A DNA stretch of 64,000 nt, taken from assembly GCF_021028955.1 (NCBI RefSeq), contig NZ_JAIWPE010000058.1, positions 44,283-108,282 of the forward strand, in the 5' to 3' direction. The notes beneath the pieces are model-generated. The model searched no databases. It saw nothing but the letters and a program-made list of their open reading frames with translations, and was not told the origin of the DNA. Origin of the DNA: Salipaludibacillus sp. CUR1 (GTDB taxonomy: Bacteria; Bacillota; Bacilli; Bacillales; Salisediminibacteriaceae). A program made the position numbers and the translations under genes. Shown piece by piece: positions 1 through 9,164 of the stretch (its first letter is position 1; each line of letters opens with the position of its first letter).

Positions 1-139
1 AGGGCGCCGCAAAAGGATCTCCTTGCACATAATCTAAATGTAAATGGTAAAAACCGCCTTTGTATGTTCCTTGAATAGACTTTAGAGCACGGTAAGATTT
101 TCCGTCTAAGTTTTTTAAATTGTCTGCTAGTTTTTTCAT
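1..139 (-). CDS. ABC-class predicted ATPase, N-terminal fragment
   Basis: The reverse strand encodes about 46 residues from an ATG at 139-137 and runs off the left edge. The visible protein starts MKKLADNLKNLDG and contains YRALKSIQGTYKGG and DYVQGDPFAAP. The IQGxY...DxVQGDPFA signature is typical of the N-terminus of the predicted ABC-class ATPase family (COG3044/PF09818), whose function is not established. A ribosome site (GAGGG) lies a few bases before the start. The gene is divergent from the DUF4397 gene. Only the first part is in the window, so nothing can be said about its P-loop. Confidence 0.72.
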   Translation of the reverse strand, partial: MKKLADNLKNLDGKSYRALKSIQGTYKGGFYHLHLDYVQGDPFAAP

Positions 140-290
140 AAAAATTATCCCTCACTTATATTTATTAGGTTATCTCGTTTAGTGGCACTAGTATGAGAGG
201 AGTTAGTTAACATTCAAATAAAAACTTACATAAATTCCATCAATATAGGACAGGATAACCTTGTCAAATACATCGAATGGAGTGAATAGA

Positions 291-971
291 ATGAAAAAGC
301 ATTTTCTAATAGTATTCAGCCTTCTGGCATTTTTAACGATGTTCCTTCCGGCTGCTATCAGCACAGAGGCCGCTGAAACAGCTGATGGAGCAAAAGTACG
401 TGTTCTGCATGCTTCTCCGGATGCACCGGCTGTTGATGTCTATGTTAACAAAGATAGAATCTTAAGTGGAATAAAATTTAAAGAAATAAGCGAATACCTT
501 CCTCTTGAAGAAGGAAGTTATGACATTAAAATTTACGCTGCCGGGGACAAGCCTAAAAAGGCTGAGGCTGTCTTAGAAGAAAATATTACAGTTATGAGTG
601 GTGAAGCTTATACTGTGGCTGCAAGCGGAAAGCTTGAAGATCTGGCTTTGGCTGTGTACAAGGATGATTTAACTACAATTGAGGACGAAGCCAAGTTAAG
701 AGTGGTTCACTTATCACCCGATGCTCCAAAAGTTGATGTGTATTCATTGGATACGCTGCTGGTGTCCGGTCTTGGTTTCCCTGAAGCAAGTGAATATGAT
801 ACTCTTCCAGCCGGGGAGTACTCATTGGATATCCGTCCGGCAGGCCAGGAAGAAGCCGTATTTAATATCCCTAACGTGGAGCTTAAACAGGGAGAAAACT
901 ATACAGCGATCGCTGTCGGGCTGCTAAAAGGAGATCCAGCATTCGACGTGCTGCTCGTAAAAGATAAATAA
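291..971 (+). CDS. secreted DUF4397 domain protein
   Basis: About 226 residues. The ATG at 291 was chosen over an upstream TTG at 261 because GGAGTG sits just before it and the protein then starts with a clean signal peptide (MKKHFLIVFSLLAF... ending near AAE). The mature part holds two copies of a DUF4397 repeat, each opening with a (K)VRVLHASPDAPAVDVY-like motif (about residues 37 and 137), followed by a beta-rich segment ending in GE(A/N)YT. DUF4397 proteins are extracytoplasmic with Ig-like folds and no defined activity. The composition is acidic, like other exported proteins here. It stands alone and is followed by a hairpin terminator. Confidence 0.85.
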   Translation: MKKHFLIVFSLLAFLTMFLPAAISTEAAETADGAKVRVLHASPDAPAVDVYVNKDRILSGIKFKEISEYLPLEEGSYDIKIYAAGDKPKKAEAVLEENITVMSGEAYTVAASGKLEDLALAVYKDDLTTIEDEAKLRVVHLSPDAPKVDVYSLDTLLVSGLGFPEASEYDTLPAGEYSLDIRPAGQEEAVFNIPNVELKQGENYTAIAVGLLKGDPAFDVLLVKDK

Positions 972-982
972 ACTGACTATAC

Positions 983-1013
983 AATAGGGGATCAGGAAGA
1001 CTGATCCTCTATT
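983..1013 (+). terminator. hairpin downstream of DUF4397 gene
   Basis: A 13-bp stem (983-995 with 1001-1013, one G-U pair) closes a 5-nt loop just after the stop codon. The downstream T-tract is poor, so termination strength is uncertain. Confidence 0.6.
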
Positions 1014-1025
1014 CCCATTTAATGG

Positions 1026-1038
1026 GGGGTCTGACCCC
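1026..1038. repeat. short palindrome GGGGTCTGACCCC
   Basis: Arms of 6 bp flank a single central T. Motifs of this form recur in intergenic DNA of many Firmicutes. No second exact copy was noticed here, and no function can be assigned. Confidence 0.4.
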
Positions 1039-1103
1039 TTTAACAATTACAATATACTGGAAAAATATTATTTTGTAATGGAATCGTAATAATGAATGAC
1101 TTG

Positions 1104-1144
1104 TTCATCTTATGTTAAGTTGTTTATGATAAAAATATCATAAA
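1104..1144 (+). promoter_or_regulatory. candidate promoter with overlapping inverted repeat
   Basis: A TTGTTC-like -35 and TATGAT -10 (about 1125-1130) lie upstream of the carboxypeptidase gene. The -10 is embedded in a 9-bp inverted repeat, TTTATGATA at 1123-1131 and TATCATAAA at 1136-1144, which could be an operator or a short 5' hairpin. Predicted by eye only. Confidence 0.35.
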
Positions 1145-1159
1145 TAAAAAGGTGATAAA

Positions 1160-2317
1160 ATGAAGGTTCTTAGTCTCAAATTCCTAGTTATAGCAGTTAT
1201 TTCCATGCCTTTCCTTATGGTTTCACCCCTGTTTGTTTCCAGTTCGTCATCAAGTGGGATGACAGGCGGCATTTACAGTGAAGCCTATGCTGTAATGGAT
1301 GCAAATACAGGCGAAATACTATTCGGGGAAAACATTAATAAGCCTATGTATCCAGCCAGTATTACAAAAATGGTTACCGCTATAATAACGATAGAAACGC
1401 AGGAAATGGATGACATAGTAACGGTCAGCGAAAAGGCAGTGAATGCTATAGGCACACGCGTTTATCTGCTGGAAGGGGAAGAAGTCACCATCCAGCAGCT
1501 TCTGCATGGGCTGATGGTCAGTTCAGGGAATGACGCGGGGATTGCATTAGCTGAACATATTGCAGGATCAGTAGATAATTTTGCTAATGAGATGAATGAT
1601 TTTTTACAAAAACGCATTGGTGTTAAGAATACACATTTTACTAATCCCCATGGCCTGTTTGATAAGAACCATATTACTACGGCAAAAGATATGGCCGAAA
1701 TAAGCGCTTACGCCATGAAAAATGAGGTATTTAGAGATCTTGTAAGCACAGAATCTGTCGAATGGGTTGGAGAAGGCTGGGAAACGGTACTTTATAATCA
1801 CCACCCGCTTCTCAGGGATCAAGAGATGGTTATAGGTATTAAAAATGGTTATGTGCGTAAATCAGGTTATACCCTTGCGACTGCAGCAGTTAAAGAAGAT
1901 ACAGAGCTGATTATAATTACTTTAAGCAGTCCATCAAGAAATCATGGAGTGGCTGACACCTTAAAACTGCTTGACTATGCGTTTGCAAATTACGAGACGC
2001 AGTGGCTCACCTTTGAGAAGGAATCTCCTATGGCAGAATTTATTTTTCCTGTGAAGGTACCGGTAAGTACAAAAAAAGGTGAAGAAATAACCTTTACGAT
2101 TTCTGATAACGGGTTACTGACGGTACGCGGTGAAGAGAACCGGCTGATATGTTTCAGCACTCTTGAAGAAAGAGAACCTCTCGATTTACCATTTTTCAGT
2201 TATGATCTCCCTGAAAACACGAAAAAAGAAGAAAACCTTTCTTCAAACAGGGTCGACGCGCATAATTTTACTGACTGGCTGTTTGTCACCGGTTTTCTTT
2301 TCTTATCATTGAAATAG
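1160..2317 (+). CDS. D-alanyl-D-alanine carboxypeptidase (peptidase S11, DacF/PBP5 type)
   Basis: 385 residues with an N-terminal signal sequence. It trims the terminal D-Ala from peptidoglycan stem peptides outside the membrane. The penicillin-binding serine motif is SITK at residues 67-70 and the second motif SGN is at 122-124. The third box, normally KTG, reads KNG at 228-230 within GIKNGY. A beta-rich PBP5 C-terminal domain follows (about 285-350), and a hydrophobic end (WLFVTGFLFLSLK) probably serves as membrane anchor. Start: ATG with AAAAGGTG upstream. The family is certain. The Asn in the third box is unusual and may alter activity or beta-lactam binding. Confidence 0.88.
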   Translation: MKVLSLKFLVIAVISMPFLMVSPLFVSSSSSSGMTGGIYSEAYAVMDANTGEILFGENINKPMYPASITKMVTAIITIETQEMDDIVTVSEKAVNAIGTRVYLLEGEEVTIQQLLHGLMVSSGNDAGIALAEHIAGSVDNFANEMNDFLQKRIGVKNTHFTNPHGLFDKNHITTAKDMAEISAYAMKNEVFRDLVSTESVEWVGEGWETVLYNHHPLLRDQEMVIGIKNGYVRKSGYTLATAAVKEDTELIIITLSSPSRNHGVADTLKLLDYAFANYETQWLTFEKESPMAEFIFPVKVPVSTKKGEEITFTISDNGLLTVRGEENRLICFSTLEEREPLDLPFFSYDLPENTKKEENLSSNRVDAHNFTDWLFVTGFLFLSLK

Positions 2318-2324
2318 TTATTGG

Positions 2325-2370
2325 AAGGCTTAGTTTTGCTGTCTAACCGGCTTCAGACTAAGCCTTTTTA
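2325..2370. terminator. terminator between convergent genes
   Basis: AAGGCTTAG at 2325-2333 pairs with CTAAGCCTT at 2358-2366, followed by a short T run. It serves the carboxypeptidase gene and possibly the convergent small gene. Confidence 0.7.
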
Positions 2371-2604
2371 TTACAGGTCATCTGTCTCAAGGTCAGAAAG
2401 CTTAGCCAGCAATTCATTATACTGTGAAGGCGGCACAAACTGATCTGCTCCCCAGTATTCCTGCACCCAGGATTTCAAAGATGGTAAGTCATTAAACACT
2501 TCGCCGGAAGTATCGTTTTTTCGAATAGTATATATCCCATTATCCGCATCTGCCGTGACCTCGCAAGGAATAGCACTGTCTTTAGCTATTAATTCCATCC
2601 TCAT
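2371..2604 (-). CDS. small hypothetical protein
   Basis: 77 residues, acidic at the C-terminus (ending SDLETDDL), without signal peptide or membrane segment. The start is set at the ATG at 2604-2602 because GAGGTGAG lies just upstream; an earlier in-frame start at 2625 would precede that ribosome site. The central part (IYTIRKNDTSGEVFNDL, then LKSWVQEYWG) looks like a small alpha/beta fold. I do not recognise the family. It is a stand-alone gene converging on the carboxypeptidase gene. Confidence 0.6.
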   Translation of the reverse strand: MRMELIAKDSAIPCEVTADADNGIYTIRKNDTSGEVFNDLPSLKSWVQEYWGADQFVPPSQYNELLAKLSDLETDDL

Positions 2605-3039
2605 TCTTCTCACCTCTTTTATCATTTAAAGTATAATTAGCATACCAACATTTTCTGGGTTTATCCGGAAACCTGCCCATAATTTCAATATTACGGAAAA
2701 GCATAGTTTAATCTGGGAGTTTACAGGCTACATATTAAAAAATACAAAGGTTCTCTTGAAAGTGTTAAAATATAAATAAACATACAAATTCCTGTCAAAA
2801 ACTTTTAAACTAACAGTTTCTGATAAATCACATCCAGGGGAAATGTCTGGATAAGCATCCCGGCAAAAATGATTAAAGCATATCTATTAAGAACAGGCCT
2901 CATTTTATAATGAAGCGCTTTGAAAATATAAAAAGCTGAGGCAGGCCTGACTGGAAGCTTTCACTTTTAATTTTTAAATAAAAATATTCAATAAAATCGC
3001 GGCTCAGTGGCTTAGACTACCAGGAGGTTTTTGGTCAAC
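2605..3039. other. intergenic region without clear gene
   Basis: About 430 AT-rich bases between divergent genes. No open frame with a ribosome site was seen. A palindrome-like AAGCGCTT near 2913-2920 vaguely resembles the core of a catabolite-response element but is too short to assign. Confidence 0.4.
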
Positions 3040-4218
3040 ATGAGATGGGCAAAGGAAATTTTTAAACATCTGTTCTTATTAACCGCATTATTTGTGGCTT
3101 CTATGTTAATTATTATATCTGTAGCTGTCTATTTATGGCAGTCCACTGATGAAGGGAGACTTCCGGCAAAAACTGCTGTCGTTCTTCATGCAATTAATAA
3201 TAATTTAGTCAGCCTTGATATTAATATCAGACCACCCCGTATTGTGACAGGAGGCGGAGGGGGCGGGTCGCCGTTATTAAGAGAGGACCTTTATATACCT
3301 GTTCAGGGAGACGTTCAAATTCCTATGAGAATGTACAGGCCTCAGGGGGAAGGGCCTTTCCCGATTATTATGTACTATCATGGAGGGGCGTTTCTGGAAG
3401 GATATGGAAACCTGGATACTCATGATAATATTATCAGGGCACTCGCTGCAAGAACCGGCAGTGTGGTCATCGCTCCGAGTTACCGGGTTGCCCCTGACTA
3501 TATTTTTCCTACAGCTGTAGAAGACAGTTATTCGGCTATTGAATGGGCAGTAGACCACGCTGATACGTTTAACGGGGATATAGACCGGCTGAGTGTCGCT
3601 GGTGACAGTGCAGGAGGGAATATAGCTACGGTAACTGCCATGATGTCAAGGGACAGGGATGGGCCTGATATTCTTTCCCAAGTACTTTTATACCCGTTAA
3701 CAACTTTTCAGGACGTTCATTTCGAATCAAGGGAAATTTATGACAGTGGCTATTATTTACTTTCGAGGCAAGTGATGTACCGGGCTCGGGATTTCTATAC
3801 ACCGGAAGAAGTAATGTGGACTAATCCTTATACTTCTCCTCTTCATGCAGAGGATTTAAGCGGTTTACCTCCTGCTTTAATTATTACTGCTGAATTTGAT
3901 CCATTAAGGGATGAAGGCGAGGCTTATGCCGAAAGGCTTGCTGAAGAAGGGGTTCCGGTCAGGGCTACAAGATACAGAGGAGTTATGCACGGGTTCGTTT
4001 CTTTTTATGAAGTGATGCAAAGCGGGAGATATGGTTTACAGGAAACCTCCAGCTTTCTAAGGCAGGCAAACCAGAACACTTTGCAGATTACTGACAGATA
4101 TAATTTGCAGGTGCGGCAGCCTCCTCAAGGTTTAGACCGTGTCAGAGACCAGACCGAGGCGTTTGCTATAGCAGCCTATCTTATTGGGCGGTCCGGTGCA
4201 GACCTGTTAAACCAGTAA
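3040..4218 (+). CDS. membrane-anchored alpha/beta hydrolase (HSL-type esterase)
   Basis: About 392 residues. One N-terminal membrane segment (roughly residues 10-33) and a linker with six consecutive glycines precede an alpha/beta hydrolase domain of the hormone-sensitive-lipase group. The oxyanion motif YYHGGAF is at about 113-119, the nucleophile motif GDSAGGN has Ser near 190, the acid is the Asp of AEFDPLRDEG near 287, and the His is in GVMHGF near 317. It likely hydrolyses short-chain esters at the outer membrane face. The ATG at 3040 was preferred to a TTG at 3031 because AGGAGG ends at 3027, too close to the TTG. Substrate unknown. Confidence 0.85.
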   Translation: MRWAKEIFKHLFLLTALFVASMLIIISVAVYLWQSTDEGRLPAKTAVVLHAINNNLVSLDINIRPPRIVTGGGGGGSPLLREDLYIPVQGDVQIPMRMYRPQGEGPFPIIMYYHGGAFLEGYGNLDTHDNIIRALAARTGSVVIAPSYRVAPDYIFPTAVEDSYSAIEWAVDHADTFNGDIDRLSVAGDSAGGNIATVTAMMSRDRDGPDILSQVLLYPLTTFQDVHFESREIYDSGYYLLSRQVMYRARDFYTPEEVMWTNPYTSPLHAEDLSGLPPALIITAEFDPLRDEGEAYAERLAEEGVPVRATRYRGVMHGFVSFYEVMQSGRYGLQETSSFLRQANQNTLQITDRYNLQVRQPPQGLDRVRDQTEAFAIAAYLIGRSGADLLNQ

Positions 4219-4250
4219 TTTGAAAGGGCACTACAAGAAGGAGTTTATAT

Positions 4251-4766
4251 ATGGAACGCAAACTGACTATCTTAATTAATATCTACGCCGTATTTCTGTT
4301 ACTGTTTGTCCTGGCTTACTACGGCTATTACCTGTATATAGGGATATTATGGGGCTTTGGAGAAAGGATGTTTACGCTTCTGGTGTCCGATAGTTTATTT
4401 TTACTGTTTATTCCGGCTGCTGTCGGAATACTGTTTAAAAAAACATGGTCGTGGTGGCTGAATATGATCATTTTTTTTCAATTGTTTATAGCTAAATTTA
4501 TTGCTTTAGGAGCAAATGTGACTCTTTTAATGACTGATACAGTAGCCCAGCCGCTTCAAGGGTCTAATTTGCTGGTGGAAATCCTGTATCTCGTCTTGTA
4601 CCTTATAATTATTACAGCTCTTTCATTAAAAATAGTTAAACAACGTTTATCTGTAAACAGAAGGTTTGGGGAGTGGTTCTGGCGTGTGTTTACCGGCGCC
4701 ATAGGATTGTATGTTTTTCACTTTATTATCACGCTGTTAGTGATTGCATGGGTCAGCCCTGTCTAA
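4251..4766 (+). CDS. small integral membrane protein
   Basis: 171 residues with four predicted membrane helices (around 8-30, 42-62, 68-90, 103-125, with a further hydrophobic stretch at 143-168). No known family motif was recognised. AGAAGGAG precedes the ATG. It follows the esterase gene by 32 bp and may be co-transcribed; the next gene (PatA) begins shortly after. Confidence 0.65.
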   Translation: MERKLTILINIYAVFLLLFVLAYYGYYLYIGILWGFGERMFTLLVSDSLFLLFIPAAVGILFKKTWSWWLNMIIFFQLFIAKFIALGANVTLLMTDTVAQPLQGSNLLVEILYLVLYLIIITALSLKIVKQRLSVNRRFGEWFWRVFTGAIGLYVFHFIITLLVIAWVSPV

Positions 4767-4881
4767 CTTCAAAGTGGAAACTTCCTCTATTTCCATTCAG
4801 CCAGGAGGCCGGATGAAATTGCTGGAAAATTACTATTCTCTCTCACCTAATTTAAAACGCAGTATTATGGAGGCAGTTTAT

Positions 4882-6039
4882 ATGGAATCAAGAATTAACA
4901 GACATGCAAAAGCCATTGAAATTTCAGGAATCCGGCAGTTTTTCAATCGTGTTCAGGAGTATCCGGAAGCGGTTCAGCTGACATTGGGACAGCCTGATTT
5001 TCATACGCCTGAACACGTAAAAGAGGCTGCAAAAGAGGCTATTGACAGTAACAAAACGCGGTACACACCTAATGCTGGCTTACCGGAGTTAAGACATTAC
5101 GCCTGTGATTTTGTTAAACGTAAATATGGGTTAACATATAAACCTGATACAGAAGTGATCGTCACCACCGGTGCATCCCAAGGAATTGATATTACGATGC
5201 GTACTATTCTGGAACCCGGCGATGAAGTTCTTATTCCCGCACCTGTTTACCCGGCATATGAACCTATCATCCGCCTTAGCGGGGCAAAGCCGGTACTTAT
5301 TGACACAACAGAGACAGAATTTATACTTACACCCGGCCATTTAAAAGAACACAGGACGCCAAAAACGAAAGCAGTGATTCTTCCTTATCCTTCCAATCCG
5401 ACAGGTGCTGTTCTTAATGAAGAGCAGTTAAAAGATCTTGCTTACTACTTAAAAAACGAAGATTTGTTTGTCATGGCGGATGAAATATATTCAGAGCTTA
5501 ATTATTCGTCAGTGCATCAATCTATTGCGGGCCTCCAAGGGATGCGCGAGAAAACAATTGTTATAAACGGGCTCAGCAAATCCCATTCTATGACAGGGTG
5601 GAGAATAGGGTTTGTTTTTGCACCGGAGGAGATAAGCAGGCATATATTGAAAGTTCACCAGTATAACGTGAGCTGTGCAAGTTCCGTTTCTCAGTATGCA
5701 GCGTTGGAAGCTGTTAAAAACGGGCAGAATGATCCCTTAGAGATGAAAAGCCAGTATGCAACGAGAAGAAATTTTATGATAAAAAAACTGGAGGAAATAG
5801 GCATACCGGCTGTAGCCCCGTCAGGAGCTTTTTATGTATTTCCGTCTATCAAAAAAGCGGGAATGAGTTCTTTTGATTTTGCTGTAAAGCTGCTGGAAGA
5901 AGAAGAGCTTGCAGTGGTGCCGGGTGACGCCTTTTCCTCTTTTGGCGAAGGATATATACGTTTATCGTACGCTTATTCTATGGAGGAACTGGAAGAAGCA
6001 CTCCGGAGATTAGAAAAATTCTGGAAAAAAATAATATAA
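4882..6039 (+). CDS. patA: PLP aminotransferase, PatA type (N-acetyl-LL-diaminopimelate aminotransferase family)
   Basis: 385 residues from the ATG at 4882, which has GGAGG eight bases upstream and gives the family length (B. subtilis PatA is about 390). An in-frame ATG at 4813 also has AGGAGG four bases upstream and would add 23 residues not typical of the family. Class I/II aminotransferase features: AIEISGIRQF at the start, GQPDFHTP, SNPTG, DEIYSEL, and the PLP lysine in NGLSKSHSMTGWR (Lys about 233). In Bacillus PatA acts in lysine/diaminopimelate synthesis; related enzymes accept aromatic or aspartate substrates, so exact specificity is inference. Confidence 0.87.
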   Translation: MESRINRHAKAIEISGIRQFFNRVQEYPEAVQLTLGQPDFHTPEHVKEAAKEAIDSNKTRYTPNAGLPELRHYACDFVKRKYGLTYKPDTEVIVTTGASQGIDITMRTILEPGDEVLIPAPVYPAYEPIIRLSGAKPVLIDTTETEFILTPGHLKEHRTPKTKAVILPYPSNPTGAVLNEEQLKDLAYYLKNEDLFVMADEIYSELNYSSVHQSIAGLQGMREKTIVINGLSKSHSMTGWRIGFVFAPEEISRHILKVHQYNVSCASSVSQYAALEAVKNGQNDPLEMKSQYATRRNFMIKKLEEIGIPAVAPSGAFYVFPSIKKAGMSSFDFAVKLLEEEELAVVPGDAFSSFGEGYIRLSYAYSMEELEEALRRLEKFWKKII

Positions 6040-6046
6040 AGTAAGC

Positions 6047-6086
6047 AAACTCAACTGGGTCTTTTCAGGTTTAGTTGAGTTTTTTA
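6047..6086 (+). terminator. factor-independent terminator after patA
   Basis: AACTCAACT at 6048-6056 pairs with AGTTGAGTT at 6073-6081, followed by a T-rich run. Confidence 0.8.
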
Positions 6087-6204
6087 TTGAAAGCATTAGG
6101 TATAATTAACATAAATTCAGTTAGGCGGTTTATTTTATTTTAAGCGGGAAAGAGAAAATATAGATAAATTACGTCAAAAATCGCTATTTTCAGAAACTAA
6201 CCCT

Positions 6205-6233
6205 TTGAGGTTAAAGTAGTAAAGTGGTAGAAT
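6205..6233 (+). promoter_or_regulatory. sigma-A promoter of odhAB
   Basis: TTGAGG at 6205-6210, a 17-bp spacer, and TAGAAT at 6228-6233, about 80 bp before odhA. Good match by eye. Confidence 0.6.
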
Positions 6234-6238
6234 AGCTT

Positions 6239-6252
6239 TGTAAACGCTTTTA
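6239..6252 (+). promoter_or_regulatory. cre-like site (CcpA) at the odhAB transcription start
   Basis: TGTAAACGCTTTTA matches the catabolite-response-element consensus TGWNANCGNTNWCA at all but one defined position and lies directly downstream of the -10. Binding there would block initiation, which would fit glucose repression of the TCA branch. The regulation is inferred. Confidence 0.5.
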
Positions 6253-6314
6253 TCCTATTTGTGTATTGTTAAATAGGTTGATGTACATATTTACTATCAA
6301 TGGAGGTTACCGAC

Positions 6315-9164
6315 ATGGCAAATCAATCGATCAGATTGAGCGAAGGGTGGTCCCAGTTTTACGGGCCAAACCTGGGCTATATGCTGGAAAAATATGAAGA
6401 TTTCCAGGATGACCCGGCATTAGTAGAAGAAGAATTACAAAGTTTTTTCAGAAAATGGGGGGGGTATAAAGAAGAAGTCGAGCCCGCAACCCCGGTTCAG
6501 AACAAGGACTTAAAAGAAACAAGCACTAATACTTATTTTACTGCTATCCGGGCAATGAAGCTCGCAGAATCCATAAGGCGCAATGGCCATTTAATGGCCG
6601 ACATTATTCCCGTTAATTTGAAGGAGAAAAGCAACATATTCAATTATGAAGAATTCGGTCTTACTGACGAAGAAATTCGGCAAGTACCTCCTGAACTTCT
6701 GTCCCCGCACCATTATTCCTCGTTAAATAATGGTTTAGAAGCTGTTGAACATTTAAAAGAAACCTATACTAAACGGCTTGCTTTTGAATTTGACCAGGTG
6801 CAGGACATTGAAGAACGGCGCTGGTTATTCCAAAAGGTTGAATCCAGAGACTACCTTCCTGAATTAACCGACACAAAAAAAGTGCAGATGCTGGAAAGAT
6901 TAAATAAAGTAGAAGGTTTTGAACACTTTATCCATAAAACATTCAAAGGACAGAAGCGTTTTTCCATTGAAGGGCTTGATACAATGGTTCCTATGCTTGA
7001 TGAAGTGGTACGCGAGTCAGTGGAAGACGGCACTGAAAAACTGATGGTTGGTATGGCTCACCGAGGCAGATTAAATGTCCTTGCCCACGTACTCGGAAAA
7101 CCGTATGAAATGATCTTTTCAGAATTCCATGATGCCCCAAATAAAGATTTAGTCCCCTCTGAAGGGTCTGTAGGAATTAACTACGGGTGGACCGGGGATG
7201 TTAAATACCATTTAGGCGCTGACCGTGAAATTAAAGAAAGCAAGTCAAACGCCACGATTAGTCTTGCAAACAACCCAAGTCATCTGGAATTTGTGAATCC
7301 GGTGGTTGAAGGCTTTGCAAGAGCAGCACAGGAAGACCGGAAATCACCCGGGTTTCCTAAGCAGAAAAAGAATAAAGCTCTTCCGATTTTGATCCATGGT
7401 GACGCCGCTTTTCCTGGTCAGGGAATTGTAGCTGAAACGTTAAACCTCAGTCAGTTAAATGGTTACTCAACAGGCGGGACAATCCATGTGATTGCTAACA
7501 ATATGATTGGATTTACGACCGTAAGCGGCGATTCACGGTCAACTGAATATGCCAGTGATTTGGCGAAAGGGTATGAAATTCCTGTGATTCATGTGAATGC
7601 AGATGATCCTGAAGCCTGCCTTGCAGCTATCCATTTAGCGTATCTTTACCGTAAGGAATTCACTAAAGATATTGTCATAGATTTAATCGGGTACCGCCGA
7701 TACGGCCACAATGAGATGGACGAACCTCTGGCCACCCAGCCGTCTCTGTACAAGAGAATTAAAGACCATCCGACAGTATTTGAAATCTACGGAAAAAAAC
7801 TTGTTGATGAAAAACTGATTGAAGAAAATAAATTTCAAGAATTAAGATCTGAATTTATCTCTAAGCTGGAAAACCAGTTTGATAAAATTAAGCAAAATAA
7901 ACGTGAACATATAGACGAAACGATGAAGCCGCCTGCTTACGTCAGAAGCACTCTTGCAGGAATAGATACGAAAGTGCCGCTCAAAACCTTGCGCCAGATT
8001 AACGACGACCTGCTTATTTTTCCTGAAAAATTTAATGTCTTTCCGAAGCTTGAAAAGATTCTTAAGCGGCGTGTAGATTCCTTAAAAGAAGAAGGGAAAA
8101 TTGACTGGGGACTGGCAGAAACGCTGGCATTTGGATCGATTATTTCAGAAGGGGTTCCGATCAGGCTGACTGGCCAGGATTCAGAGCGGGGGACGTTCTC
8201 TCACCGTCACCTGATTTTACATGATTATGAGACTGATGATATATATTCACCTCTTCACACTCTGCCGTCAGCTAAAGCATCTTTCGCGGTACACAACAGT
8301 CCTTTATCTGAGGCAGCATGTGTAGGATTCGAGTACGGCTACAATGTAGAATCACCGGAAACATTAACCATCTGGGAAGCTCAATACGGAGACTTTTCAA
8401 ATGGTGCTCAAGTTATATTTGACCAGTTTATTTCAAGCGGACGGGCTAAATGGGGCCAGAAATCGGGCATCGTCCTCCTGCTCCCTCATGGGTATGAAGG
8501 CCAGGGCCCTGAGCATTCCAGCGGTAGGATGGAACGGTTTTTAACTCTTGCCGCTGAAAATAACTGGCACGTGGCCAATTTAACTAAAGCCAGCCAGTAC
8601 TTTCATTTACTTCGCCGGCAGGCAAAACTGTTAAAAGAAAATGAGATTAGACCATTAGTGTTAATGTCGCCTAAAAGCCTTCTCAGAAATGAAAATGTAT
8701 CTTCTTCTCCTGAGGATCTCAGTGAAGGAAAGTTTGAACCTGTACTCGTAAATAAAGACCTTGGCAATAATCCGCAAAAAGTGGAACGTCTCGTATTCTG
8801 TTCCGGTAAAGTAGCAGTGGAGCTAGATGAAAAAATAAGAGAAGAGATAGATAATCTCGACTGGCTCCAGGCAGTTAAAATCGAAGAACTCTATCCGTTC
8901 CCGTCTAAAGATATTAAAGAGCAACTGGAAAAGTACCCGAATGTAAAAGAGCTCGTATGGCTCCAGGAAGAACCGCAAAACATGGGCGCTTGGCATTATA
9001 TTCTCCCTTATCTGCAAGATACAGGGCAGGAATGCGACGTGCACTTTATCGGACGGAAACGACGTTCCAGTCCTGCTGAAGGAGATCCTAAAGTACACAA
9101 AAAAGAGCAGAAAAGAATTATTACTGAAGCTGTCACACGAAATCTCGAAGGGAGTCCTGAATAA
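6315..9164 (+). CDS. odhA: 2-oxoglutarate dehydrogenase E1 component
   Basis: 949 residues, close to the roughly 944 of B. subtilis OdhA. This thiamine-diphosphate E1 decarboxylates 2-oxoglutarate in the TCA cycle and passes succinyl groups to OdhB. Visible signatures are [13 protein letters not shown], the ThDP/Mg motif [10 protein letters not shown] near residue 361, [14 protein letters not shown], and [10 protein letters not shown] in the C-terminal transketolase-like part. The ATG at 6315 was chosen because GGAGGT at 6302-6307 lies seven bases upstream; an ATG at 6300 would precede its own ribosome site. Its stop overlaps the odhB start by one base (TAATG), indicating translational coupling. 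Confidence 0.97.
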   Translation: MANQSIRLSEGWSQFYGPNLGYMLEKYEDFQDDPALVEEELQSFFRKWGGYKEEVEPATPVQNKDLKETSTNTYFTAIRAMKLAESIRRNGHLMADIIPVNLKEKSNIFNYEEFGLTDEEIRQVPPELLSPHHYSSLNNGLEAVEHLKETYTKRLAFEFDQVQDIEERRWLFQKVESRDYLPELTDTKKVQMLERLNKVEGFEHFIHKTFKGQKRFSIEGLDTMVPMLDEVVRESVEDGTEKLMVGMAHRGRLNVLAHVLGKPYEMIFSEFHDAPNKDLVPSEGSVGINYGWTGDVKYHLGADREIKESKSNATISLANNPSHLEFVNPVVEGFARAAQEDRKSPGFPKQKKNKALPILIHGDAAFPGQGIVAETLNLSQLNGYSTGGTIHVIANNMIGFTTVSGDSRSTEYASDLAKGYEIPVIHVNADDPEACLAAIHLAYLYRKEFTKDIVIDLIGYRRYGHNEMDEPLATQPSLYKRIKDHPTVFEIYGKKLVDEKLIEENKFQELRSEFISKLENQFDKIKQNKREHIDETMKPPAYVRSTLAGIDTKVPLKTLRQINDDLLIFPEKFNVFPKLEKILKRRVDSLKEEGKIDWGLAETLAFGSIISEGVPIRLTGQDSERGTFSHRHLILHDYETDDIYSPLHTLPSAKASFAVHNSPLSEAACVGFEYGYNVESPETLTIWEAQYGDFSNGAQVIFDQFISSGRAKWGQKSGIVLLLPHGYEGQGPEHSSGRMERFLTLAAENNWHVANLTKASQYFHLLRRQAKLLKENEIRPLVLMSPKSLLRNENVSSSPEDLSEGKFEPVLVNKDLGNNPQKVERLVFCSGKVAVELDEKIREEIDNLDWLQAVKIEELYPFPSKDIKEQLEKYPNVKELVWLQEEPQNMGAWHYILPYLQDTGQECDVHFIGRKRRSSPAEGDPKVHKKEQKRIITEAVTRNLEGSPE

